A stretch of DNA of 64,000 bases from Methylococcaceae bacterium UBA7658 (GTDB lineage: Bacteria; Pseudomonadota; Gammaproteobacteria; Methylococcales; Methylomonadaceae), in the NCBI GenBank assembly GCA_002483425.1, contig DLHW01000030.1, positions 83,305-147,304 of the forward strand, read 5' to 3'. The notes beneath the pieces are model-generated. The model was not told where the DNA came from. It saw only the letters and a program-made list of their open reading frames with translations, and made no database searches. Position numbers and translations under genes: made by a program. This document shows positions 8,600 through 15,968 of the stretch, one piece after another (position 1 is the stretch's first letter; each line of letters begins with the position of its first letter).

Positions 8600-8858
8600 A
8601 CGTTTTTCTCTCATGAGCGGTGGCTAATCTTGCACTAATAATTCGGATTTCCTCAACACTTTCGGTATGGGCGACCACCAGCAATCGTCCTGCGCATGAC
8701 AAGCCCACGGTAATCAAACGAGTTTCTCCGGTAGAGTGATCGGCATCAAGGAAGGTTCCGGCCAAAGGATCGCCAAAAACGGTGGTTGCTTCATTGATGT
8801 CCACGCCGTGTTTTTGGCGGTTGCTTTCGGCTTTGACAGGATTCCATGTGAATTTCAA
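8589..8858 (-). CDS. brnT: BrnT family ribonuclease toxin
   Basis: This 89-aa protein belongs to the BrnT family, RelE-fold ribonucleases of type II toxin-antitoxin systems. Family hallmarks are FTWNPVKAESNRQKHGVDI near the N-terminus, EATTVFGDPLAGTFLDADHS in the middle, RLLVVAHTE, and RIISARLATAHERKTYE at the C-terminus. It is the first gene of the pair and overlaps the antitoxin gene. The pair sits between trpE and an FRG-domain gene in a repeat-rich accessory stretch, which suggests acquisition by transfer. Confidence 0.86.
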   Translation of the reverse strand: MKFTWNPVKAESNRQKHGVDINEATTVFGDPLAGTFLDADHSTGETRLITVGLSCAGRLLVVAHTESVEEIRIISARLATAHERKTYEC

Positions 8859-8879
8859 AAATTTTTCTCTGTAAGGGAT

Positions 8880-9063
8880 GTAGGTTGTGTTTACCTACAG
8901 GGCATAAAAGACGCGCAAAACAATCAAATTTTGAATTCGCCCAAGAGTTAAGGCGCGTCGTAACCCAACATTCGGCGTTAAATATGTCATTTAGTGTTGG
9001 GTTACGGCGAACGGATAAATCGGTTGTCATTTTGAATTGATTTGTGCGCCTAACCCAACCTAC
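8880..9063. repeat. Palindromic repeat cluster left of the FRG gene
   Basis: Two units are visible. 8880-8915 carries gtaggt...tttacc followed by cagggcataaaag and acgcg; a reverse-oriented match lies at 10377-10414. 8995-9063 has arms gttgggttacggcg and gcgcctaacccaac around an AT-rich loop and closely resembles the unit at 10146-10214. These GTAGG(G)TGGGTTA-type units resemble dispersed REP-like repeats found in many gammaproteobacteria. Short open frames over them are artefacts. Confidence 0.75.
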
Positions 9064-9098
9064 CGAGCTGATAACTTAATCAAAAACTTTTTACAAAA

Positions 9099-10088
9099 TC
9101 ACTCCATACTCAAAGGAAAAATTTTATGTAAATGTTTAATATCTTTAGTTTGATACTCCATCTCTGGGAAAATAGTTGACTCAGTAATTCCAGTTAAAGC
9201 AAGCTCTTTTAATAGCTTACTTTTATCCACACTTCTAACTTTTATCTTGACTAAGCTATTTTCTGAATTTTCAATATTGTAGGGTTTTATAAATTCCATG
9301 AATTTATAAGATACGCTCTCTTTACCTATCAAAGTTTCCTTAAAATATTTACCGCCATGAAGTGTAAAACAACCATGTTGCTGCCTTATGCGGGGATTTA
9401 GTTGTGGAGGCTTAAAACGATAGGCTTTGGAAAATGCACCTTTCATCTCGGAATAACCTTGTTTATATATACTAGGCATCTCGTACCATTGTTCAAATGA
9501 TTTAAACTCACTTGCCCCATTTCTAGTTACATCATTACAAACATCGTTCAAATGAATAAAGTCGGCCTTCCACTCTTTTATCGCTATTCCATTAATCTTC
9601 GAGCTTTCACCATATTCTTCATATGTCACTTTGATCAATTGTTCATAAAATGATTCTCGGTTCTTTGAAGTAACCAGGATTTCCAAAAATCCCCTGAAAT
9701 AATAATCCGATAACTTTGAACCAGGATTAAATGCAAAAACTGCTCCGTCCTCTTCTTGATCTTCGTTAGCAGCAAAAAATATCGCAACTAGCAAATTTGT
9801 TGACCAATCAAGCAACCTTGTTGGAAGGCCATAATGTTGCATTAATGTCAGCCATTCAAAAACATTTTTATGACTGTAGGAGTAATCCGGGTATCTTCTA
9901 ATAAATTCATCATACATCTCTGCTTCGGCATATTGTTCCCTAAAAATACTCGGCTTTAATTCAAATGTATAATTTGGTTGTCCACGAAACCATGTCTCTG
10001 AATTAATATCACAAAAACGAGAATTAACTTCTTCTTTTAAGGAGTTAACGATACTAGATATATTCGCTTCTGCCTCGATTTCTATCAT
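9099..10088 (-). CDS. FRG domain protein of unknown function
   Basis: This 329-aa protein carries the FRG domain, named for its Phe-Arg-Gly motif. The motif is seen as ETWFRGQPNYTFELKPSIFR (about residues 31-50) followed by WLTLMQHYGLPTRLLDWSTN and LLVAIFFAANEDQ. Function of the family is not established; it is found singly and near defence genes. The gene is clearly more AT-rich than its neighbours, has no signal peptide or membrane segment, and stands alone on the minus strand. It is enclosed by palindromic repeats (8880-9063 and 10146-10414), which suggests horizontal acquisition. No convincing ribosome site precedes the ATG at 10088. Confidence 0.85.
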   Translation of the reverse strand: MIEIEAEANISSIVNSLKEEVNSRFCDINSETWFRGQPNYTFELKPSIFREQYAEAEMYDEFIRRYPDYSYSHKNVFEWLTLMQHYGLPTRLLDWSTNLLVAIFFAANEDQEEDGAVFAFNPGSKLSDYYFRGFLEILVTSKNRESFYEQLIKVTYEEYGESSKINGIAIKEWKADFIHLNDVCNDVTRNGASEFKSFEQWYEMPSIYKQGYSEMKGAFSKAYRFKPPQLNPRIRQQHGCFTLHGGKYFKETLIGKESVSYKFMEFIKPYNIENSENSLVKIKVRSVDKSKLLKELALTGITESTIFPEMEYQTKDIKHLHKIFPLSME

Positions 10089-10145
10089 TCAACTAGTTTT
10101 AAAAAAACGATCCGTAATAATTCTTTTTTCTAAGTTTCCGTCCAA

Positions 10146-10414
10146 TGTTGGGTTACGGCGCACAGGTAATCTTTTTGTATTTTTAGAGTAATTTGTTTTG
10201 TGCGCCCAACCCAAACTCATTAAGCTCGTAGGGTGGGTTAGCCGCGCTTGGCACAGTCTGAAGCTGCCACCAAGTCTTGGGCGCGGCGTAACCCACCTTT
10301 GGGCGTTACCCGCACCGCAGTCCGGTGGGTTACGGCGCACCCAAACAAAATAGATAGCTTAGGCATGGCGGCGATGTGCGCCTTTTATGCCCTGTGTGGG
10401 TAAACCCACCCTAC
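10146..10414. repeat. Three tandem palindromic (REP-like) units right of the FRG gene
   Basis: The 330-bp gap between the FRG gene and rpe holds no gene. Unit 1 (10146-10214) has arms gttgggttacggcgcac and gtgcgcccaaccc. Unit 2 (10229-10296) has gtgggttagccgcgc paired with gcgcggcgtaacccac. Unit 3 (about 10324-10414) has ggtgggttacg paired with gtaaacccacc, and its outer edge (10377-10414) is an inverted copy of the motif at 8880-8915. Each could form a long stem and may act in transcription termination or mRNA stability. Confidence 0.78.
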
Positions 10415-10418
10415 AAAT

Positions 10419-11093
10419 TTAACTAACCTTCGCCATCTCCGCCCGCATTTCGTCAATAATCGCTTTGTAATCCGGCTTGCCGAAAATCGCGGAACCGGCA
10501 ACAAAGGTATCCGCACCAGCGGCTTTAATCGCGCCGATGTTGCTGCCGTTGACGCCGCCGTCAATTTCCAGGCGAATGTTGAAACCGCTGTCGTCAATGC
10601 GTTTGCGGCATTCGCGGAGTTTCCCTAATGCCGATGGAATAAACGATTGCCCGCCGAAACCGGGGTTAACCGACATCAACAAGATCATATCGATTTTATC
10701 CATCACGTAATCGAGGTAATGCAGGGGCGTTCCGGGATTGAACACCAAGCCCGCTTTGCAACCGTTGTCTTTAATCAACTGCAAGGTACGGTCGATATGG
10801 ATGGAAGCCTCGGGATGAAAGGTAATAATTGAGGCTCCGGCTTTGGCGAAATCTGGTACGATGCGGTCGACCGGCTCGATCATCAAATGCACGTCAATCG
10901 GTGCGGTAACGCCGTGTTTACGTAAAGCTTCGCACACCAAGGGCCCGATGGTCAGGTTGGGTACAAAGTGATTGTCCATGACATCGAAATGGACAATATC
11001 CGCACCGGCGGCCAAGACGTTATCGACTTCTTCGCCCAGTTTCGCAAAATTAGCGGACAAAATAGAAGGGGCAATCCAGTTAGGGTTATTCAT
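10419..11093 (-). CDS. rpe: Ribulose-phosphate 3-epimerase
   Basis: Rpe interconverts ribulose-5-phosphate and xylulose-5-phosphate in the pentose-phosphate and ribulose-monophosphate cycles. The 224-aa TIM barrel shows all metal and substrate motifs: IAPSILSANFAKLGEEV, DIVHFDVMDNHFVPNLTIGP, DVHLMIEPVD, ITFHPEAS, LVFNPGTPL, MSVNPGFGGQSFIP, LEIDGGVN and FVAGSAIFG. It stands alone on the minus strand, with repeats both upstream and downstream. In a methanotroph it would also serve formaldehyde assimilation, which is inference. Confidence 0.96.
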   Translation of the reverse strand: MNNPNWIAPSILSANFAKLGEEVDNVLAAGADIVHFDVMDNHFVPNLTIGPLVCEALRKHGVTAPIDVHLMIEPVDRIVPDFAKAGASIITFHPEASIHIDRTLQLIKDNGCKAGLVFNPGTPLHYLDYVMDKIDMILLMSVNPGFGGQSFIPSALGKLRECRKRIDDSGFNIRLEIDGGVNGSNIGAIKAAGADTFVAGSAIFGKPDYKAIIDEMRAEMAKVS

Positions 11094-11133
11094 GTTTTTT
11101 TCCTCGTTTAGATTAAATACCTAAGTAAGCTTT

Positions 11134-11217
11134 GAACAAGTTGATTTCGATCATGGTTCGACAGGCTCACCACGAACGGAATCAACACCTCGCCGTTCGT
11201 CCTGAGCTTGTCGAAGG
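11134..11217. repeat. Dispersed palindromic repeat, copy 1
   Basis: The left part (11134-11186) contains ggttcgacaggctcaccac and gaacggaatcaac; the right arm (11194-11217) is cgttcgtcctgagcttgtcgaagg. A second, more diverged copy is at 25711-25812. Such GTTCGAC...GTCGAAGG units are common in environmental proteobacteria and produce spurious peptides containing IPFVVSLSNH and SFDKLRTNG. Confidence 0.8.
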
Positions 11218-11321
11218 ACTTATTCAGCACCTCCTCAATAAACGTCGCAATTATATCTTGTTTTTGCGCATTCGGCTTCGTTATACAATAGCCCAACCTC
11301 TACTTGCCGGAATTTTTGCCG

Positions 11322-12194
11322 ATGAAATTAGTCACCTTTAGCCATAACAATTTCTCGCGTTTCGGTGCAGTCGTGGATGATGAGGTTGTCGATGGTGTCG
11401 GCGAAATCGACCTTCCGTCGGCCTTAGTTAATTTTATTTCGGCGGGCGAGGCTGCGATTTCGTCCATGCAAAAAAGGATAGCGGGCGGAAAACACCGGAT
11501 CCCGTTATCGGAAGTCAAATTGCAGGCGCCCATTCCGCGTCCGGGAAAATATCTGGCGATCAGCCTGAATTATGCCGACCACATCCAAGAAACCGGGCGC
11601 GACAGACCGGAATTTCCCAGTTTTTTTACCAAACAAAGCACCTGTGTGATTGGAAACGGCGACGCAATCCAACGCCCGAAGGTGTCCGACAAACTGGATT
11701 ACGAAGGCGAGCTGGCATTTGTGATCGGCAAACGCTGCCGTCATGTGCCGGTTGAAGAAGCTCATAAGGTTATTGCGGGATATACCATTGCCAATGATGT
11801 TTCAGTGCGCGACTGGCAGTTCCGCTCGCCAACATTTACCGTCGGTAAATCGTTCGACACTTGCGGCCCGCTGGGGCCTTGGCTGGTGACGCGCGACGAA
11901 ATCGACGACCCGCATAACCTGGACATCAAGACCTGGGTTGACGGCGAATTGCGGCAGAATTCCAATACCCGCCACATGCTGTTTAACTGCTATGAGATGA
12001 TTGCTTACTTATCGCAAGCCATGACGTTGGAGCCGGGCGATGTCATCAGCACCGGAACGCCCAGCGGCGTGGGCGTTAAGATGGAACCGCGCGGTTATTT
12101 AAAACCCGGACAGACGGTAACGGTTGAAATCGAGGGTATCGGCAGACTCAGCAATCCCGTAATTGAAGAGCCGCAGATTTCGTCATTTCTGTAA
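11322..12194 (+). CDS. Fumarylacetoacetate hydrolase family protein
   Basis: This is a 290-aa member of the FAH superfamily, metal-dependent enzymes that hydrolyse or decarboxylate acyl-pyruvates and beta-keto acids. Residues ~75-280 form the catalytic domain: GKYLAISLNYADHIQETGR, FFTKQSTCVIGNGDAI, the metal-binding LDYEGELAFVIG (two acidic ligands), GYTIANDVSVRDWQ, KSFDTCGPLGPWL and DVISTGTPSGVG. The actual substrate cannot be read from the sequence. ATG 11322 (MKLVTFSHNNFSRFG) gives the usual N-terminus. Its 3' end overlaps the convergent histidine kinase gene by 12 bp. Confidence 0.88.
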   Translation: MKLVTFSHNNFSRFGAVVDDEVVDGVGEIDLPSALVNFISAGEAAISSMQKRIAGGKHRIPLSEVKLQAPIPRPGKYLAISLNYADHIQETGRDRPEFPSFFTKQSTCVIGNGDAIQRPKVSDKLDYEGELAFVIGKRCRHVPVEEAHKVIAGYTIANDVSVRDWQFRSPTFTVGKSFDTCGPLGPWLVTRDEIDDPHNLDIKTWVDGELRQNSNTRHMLFNCYEMIAYLSQAMTLEPGDVISTGTPSGVGVKMEPRGYLKPGQTVTVEIEGIGRLSNPVIEEPQISSFL

Positions 12195-13793
12195 CACCAC
12201 TCTTAATTTTAACTGTTTTTTTTGAGCAGAGTTAGAATCGCTCTCAGGCGTTTTGTTTCCGCCCTGAGCTTCCGGTAGATTAAAACTGACTATTACTTTC
12301 AACCCGCCAAACTGCGAAACGCCCAAACTGAGTTCCGCTCCGTACATCGCGGTAATCCTTTCGACAATCGAAAAGCCTAAGCCGCTGCCTTGCGCAGTTT
12401 GCGAGGTTTCGACGCAACGATGAAACCGCTTCAAGGAATTTTCGTATTGATCGGGCGGTATACCCGGCCCCGAATCCTCTACTTTAAATTGCAATTGATT
12501 GGCTTTATTTTCTAAAGAAATAAGTATTTGCCCGCCGGCAGGCGTGTATTTTATGGCGTTATCGATGATATTCCGGAGTAAAACCGTTATAAGTTGCGTA
12601 TTGGCTAAAATCGGCGCCGCATTGTGCTCGACGAATTCCAATTGGATTCGCTTCTTATGCGCGGCCGGTTCGAGTTCGGCGATCACCTGAATAATTTCCC
12701 GGTTGACCAAGGTGACTTCTTTCGCAAGGTATTCTTTACCGGATTCGATCCGGGAAAAGGTCAGCAATTGCTGAACCATGTAAGTCATGCGATTAACAGC
12801 TTGGGTAATTCTTAACAACGCCTGTTTACGAACCGCCTCGTCGGTCGTCCGCAACGCTACCTGGGCTTGCGTGAGCAAACCTGCCAACGGCGTCCGCAAT
12901 TCGTGCGAGGCATCGGCGGTAAACCGGCGCTCATGTTCGAATGCTTCCTCTAACTGAGAAAACAAATTATTGATTTCATTGACAACCGGCACCACTTCCT
13001 TAGGTAATAGTTTCGACGACAAAGGCTTAAGATAACTTGCCTCCCGTTTCGACAATTGCCGTTCCAAACGGCTGAACGGTTTGAGGGAATAGCCGACGAT
13101 AAACCAAATCACAATACCTAATAATGGCAAACCGACCAAAAACTGCGTAACCAAATGGCTTGAAATGTCGTCGGTCAACTGGCTGCGAATCTCTTCTTTT
13201 TGCGCCACATGAATAACGTAATCGCCGCTCGCATTGGTTACGCTGAACACGCGCCACAAGTGATCTTCAATAGATTTATCGCTGAACCCGCGAAGCGAAG
13301 TCGAAAAAGCAAACTTTGGCGCGCTTTCCGAACGCAACAATAAGCCGTTCTCTCTCGACCATAATTGAAAAGCGATTTTCCGCTCGTACTTATGACCGAA
13401 GGCGTCGGTTTCCAATAATTCGTTGAAAATATCCCATAACGGATCTTCATCGTGCGACTGTTTCGATCCTATTGCCGGAAATTTCTGAGTACCTTTGGAA
13501 CGTAATAACAAGCCGTCGTTTTCGGATTTAAGCTGAAAGGCAATTTTCCGGTCCAATTCCAATCCTAACGCGTCGGTTTGAACCAGTTTTAATCGTTCTT
13601 CTAAAGCATTGTCCTGCGGCAAGCCTTCAAAGAAAGCCAGCAGCACTTTACCGGATTGCGCCAGTTCGGCATCGAACAGAGCAGCGACTTCATCGCGGGT
13701 TACCCGGTAATTAATAAACGCTGCAACCCCCCAAATTAACATGGAAGCAGTCAACAATGTTACCAGCAATCGTTGACGTAATGAGTAGTTCAT
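12183..13793 (-). CDS. Sensor histidine kinase (QseC/PmrB-like) with duplicated sensor segment
   Basis: This is a membrane histidine kinase paired with the response regulator encoded just upstream (4-bp overlap). It has TM1 at residues ~9-27, a periplasmic sensor (~28-213), TM2 (~214-233) and a HAMP-like linker. The phospho-acceptor is His297 in FTADASHELRTPLAGL. ATPase boxes are N (LRNIIDNAIKYTPAGG), G1 (VEDSGPGIP) and G2 (GSGLGFSIVERI). The sensor resembles the two-component-sensor N domain of QseC-type kinases, but a ~55-residue unit (TDA.G...RKIAFQL...GLLLRS...KF...LW) occurs twice, at 73-123 and 129-183. At 536 aa it is longer than relatives of about 450-470. The stimulus is unknown. Confidence 0.9.
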   Translation of the reverse strand: MNYSLRQRLLVTLLTASMLIWGVAAFINYRVTRDEVAALFDAELAQSGKVLLAFFEGLPQDNALEERLKLVQTDALGLELDRKIAFQLKSENDGLLLRSKGTQKFPAIGSKQSHDEDPLWDIFNELLETDAFGHKYERKIAFQLWSRENGLLLRSESAPKFAFSTSLRGFSDKSIEDHLWRVFSVTNASGDYVIHVAQKEEIRSQLTDDISSHLVTQFLVGLPLLGIVIWFIVGYSLKPFSRLERQLSKREASYLKPLSSKLLPKEVVPVVNEINNLFSQLEEAFEHERRFTADASHELRTPLAGLLTQAQVALRTTDEAVRKQALLRITQAVNRMTYMVQQLLTFSRIESGKEYLAKEVTLVNREIIQVIAELEPAAHKKRIQLEFVEHNAAPILANTQLITVLLRNIIDNAIKYTPAGGQILISLENKANQLQFKVEDSGPGIPPDQYENSLKRFHRCVETSQTAQGSGLGFSIVERITAMYGAELSLGVSQFGGLKVIVSFNLPEAQGGNKTPESDSNSAQKKQLKLRVVLQK

Positions 13794-14482
13794 TCTTCAG
13801 CATTGGCATCAGAACCCGTATCGCCTTCTGAATCTATAATATATCCTACACCCCTAACCGTACGGATAATGTTAGGGTCGAGTTTTTTCCGCAGATAATG
13901 AATATGGACTTCCACGGTATTGCTCTCGATGTCGGAACTCCATGAGTAAAGACTTTCTTCCAGGCGCGTACGCGACACCACCCTGCCAATGTTAGCCATC
14001 AAAAAACTGAGGATTTCGAATTCTTTCTGCGAGAGTTCGACTTTCTGAGTGTTATACGTGACCTGATGCGATGCCGGATCGAGCACAATGCCTTTGTGTT
14101 CAATCGTAGGTGAACTGCGGCCTTCATTGCGGCGGGCCAATGCGCGCAAACGGGCGCAAACCTCATCCAATTCGAACGGTTTTATCACAAAATCGTCCGC
14201 CCCGCTGTCCAGCCCTTCAACTCGGTCGGCAACGGTATCTTTCGCGGTTAATACCAATACCGGCGTTTCGTCTTTACGCGCTCGCAACGCCCGCAGAATA
14301 GTTAATCCGTCCATATCGGGCAAATTCAGATCGAGCACCACCAACTCGTAGCAATTCATTTTCAGCGCTTCGTCGGCTAATTTGCCGTTCGTTAACCAAT
14401 CGACCGCGTAGCCCTCCATTTTTAACCCGGCGGCTAAACCGTCGCCTAAAATTTCATCGTCTTCTACTAATAAAAGTCTCAT
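13790..14482 (-). CDS. OmpR/PhoB-family response regulator (QseB/PmrA-like)
   Basis: This 230-aa DNA-binding regulator is phosphorylated by the adjacent kinase. The receiver domain (1-115) has the acidic pocket VEDDE, phospho-acceptor Asp51 in VVLDLNLPDMDG, the VLVLTAKD threonine and VIKPFELDEV lysine. The winged-helix effector domain (~125-220) contains QVTYNTQKVELSQKEFEIL and SNTVEVHIHYLRKKLDPNIIRTVRGVGY. Its gene starts the operon. Direct TTAA repeats upstream (14531-14566) look like sites for this class of regulator and suggest autoregulation. Confidence 0.93.
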   Translation of the reverse strand: MRLLLVEDDEILGDGLAAGLKMEGYAVDWLTNGKLADEALKMNCYELVVLDLNLPDMDGLTILRALRARKDETPVLVLTAKDTVADRVEGLDSGADDFVIKPFELDEVCARLRALARRNEGRSSPTIEHKGIVLDPASHQVTYNTQKVELSQKEFEILSFLMANIGRVVSRTRLEESLYSWSSDIESNTVEVHIHYLRKKLDPNIIRTVRGVGYIIDSEGDTGSDANAEE

Positions 14483-14530
14483 AAGATTTTTAATTTGTTT
14501 ATTGCAACCGGAACAAGCTATACAACAAAA

Positions 14531-14566
14531 GTTAACCTTATCTTAAGACGTATATTTCGGCTTAAG
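14531..14566. promoter_or_regulatory. Candidate PmrA/QseB-type operator upstream of the two-component operon
   Basis: gttaac (14531-14536) and cttaag (14542-14547) form a direct repeat with 5-nt spacing, an 11-bp period like the CTTAA(G/T)-N5-CTTAA(G/T) boxes bound by PmrA/QseB-type regulators. A further cttaag is at 14561-14566. The site lies between the divergent regulator and hemW genes and could affect both. Confidence 0.45.
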
Positions 14567-14646
14567 AATCTTTATGATCGGATCAATAATGCGAATCGCC
14601 TCTGCCTAATGGTAAACTCAACCGCCATAATATAAAACCTTTGATT

Positions 14647-15786
14647 ATGCAATTACCTCCCCTCAGCTTGTATGTTCACATCCCCTGGTGTATCAAAAAA
14701 TGCCCGTATTGCGATTTTAATTCTCATGCCGTAAAAGCCGGTTTACCCGAAACAACGTATATCGGCGCGCTTTTAAACGATTTAGCTGAAGACATGGATC
14801 GTTTCAATATAAACCGGCCCTTACAGAGCATTTTTATCGGCGGCGGCACTCCGAGCTTGTTCTCGCCCGAGGCGATTAACAAGTTGTTGGAGGGAATTAA
14901 ACAACGCGCTGTAGTGGCCGAAGGGGTTGAAGTCACTTTAGAAGCCAACCCCGGCACGTTTGAAAGCACAAAATTTGCAGAGTTCAACGCACTGGGCATC
15001 AACCGCTTATCGATTGGCATTCAAAGCTTTCATGACAACTTGTTAACCAAACTCGGCCGCGTCCACAACCAAAACGAAGCCATTAGAGCGGCGGAAATCG
15101 CGCATCTATCAGGATTTAACAACTTCAATCTCGACTTGATGTTCGGCTTGCCGGGCGCCAAACCAGGCGATAGCGAAAACGATGCCGCTACAGCGATTGC
15201 CCTTGCACCCGCCCATATTTCTTTCTATCAATTAACCCTGGAACCGAACACCTGGTTCCATAAATTTCCACCCAAACTACCCGACGACGAATTCATTTTC
15301 GCCACGCAGCAAAATTGCCAACGCCTGTTGGCGGAAAACGGTTACGCACAATACGAAATCTCCGCTTACGGAAAACCGGATAAACAGTGCCGCCATAACC
15401 TTAATTATTGGCAATTCGGCGACTATTTGGGCGTCGGCGCCGGGGCCCACGGCAAAATCGCAACGCGTTTACCCGGCCGGATTATCAGGACCGCCAAAGC
15501 CAAAAATCCGGAAAGCTATTTGAATAACCCGGCAGATAACCGCAATGATCAAATGATCGCGGTCGACGAATTACCGTTGGAATTCGTCATGAACCAGTTA
15601 CGGCTGCGAAAAGGATTTACCTTAGACCATTATCAAAACATGACCGGCTTGGCTGCGGCTAGCTTGGAACCTGCATTGTCCGATTGCCGGCAACAAGGTT
15701 TGATCAGCTTGGAAAACAGCTATTATTCCTGTTCCGATAAGGGTTGGAATTTTTTAGATAGTGTTTTAGAGAAATTTTTTCCATAA
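14647..15786 (+). CDS. hemW: HemW, radical-SAM heme-binding protein (former HemN-like)
   Basis: HemW is a radical S-adenosylmethionine protein that binds and is thought to deliver heme to respiratory enzymes; it is related to coproporphyrinogen oxidase HemN but does not have that activity. The cluster motif is HIPWCIKKCPYCDF (Cys-x3-Cys-x2-Cys near residues 15-22). Downstream are IFIGGGTPSLF, GINRLSIGIQSFHD, FNLDLMFGLPGA, HISFYQLTLEP and the HNLNYWQFGDYLGVGAGAHG stretch with the family HNxxYW heme motif. The C-terminal winged-helix-like domain is present (LEFVMNQLRL). The start at 14647 is the first ATG; length 379 aa. Confidence 0.93.
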   Translation: MQLPPLSLYVHIPWCIKKCPYCDFNSHAVKAGLPETTYIGALLNDLAEDMDRFNINRPLQSIFIGGGTPSLFSPEAINKLLEGIKQRAVVAEGVEVTLEANPGTFESTKFAEFNALGINRLSIGIQSFHDNLLTKLGRVHNQNEAIRAAEIAHLSGFNNFNLDLMFGLPGAKPGDSENDAATAIALAPAHISFYQLTLEPNTWFHKFPPKLPDDEFIFATQQNCQRLLAENGYAQYEISAYGKPDKQCRHNLNYWQFGDYLGVGAGAHGKIATRLPGRIIRTAKAKNPESYLNNPADNRNDQMIAVDELPLEFVMNQLRLRKGFTLDHYQNMTGLAAASLEPALSDCRQQGLISLENSYYSCSDKGWNFLDSVLEKFFP

Positions 15787-15968
15787 ACCCATCGTTATTA
15801 AACCGTCGATACTTGATGCGCCGACACTTTGCCGGGCAAAAGTTTAAGCAGCTTTTCGCAGCAATTCGTAGTCTAGGGACGACTAATACCCATTGAGAGA
15901 ATGAAGGCGCTTGCGTTTACACCCACAGGACAGCAGGAAAATATCTAGTTTGAGCGCAGCTTTCTCCA

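Noticed and set aside
8791..9030. 79-residue minus-strand open frame
   Set aside because: Runs across palindromic repeats and the start of brnT; the RRNPTL peptide recurs in the frame at 10089-10340 because of the repeat, so both are artefacts.
10089..10340. 83-residue minus-strand open frame upstream of the FRG gene
   Set aside because: Lies entirely in the REP-like units; the peptide reflects the repeat sequence, not a gene.
11108..11296. 62-residue minus-strand open frame
   Set aside because: Composed of the dispersed repeat (SFDKLRTNG, IPFVVSLSNH), a known type of spurious call.
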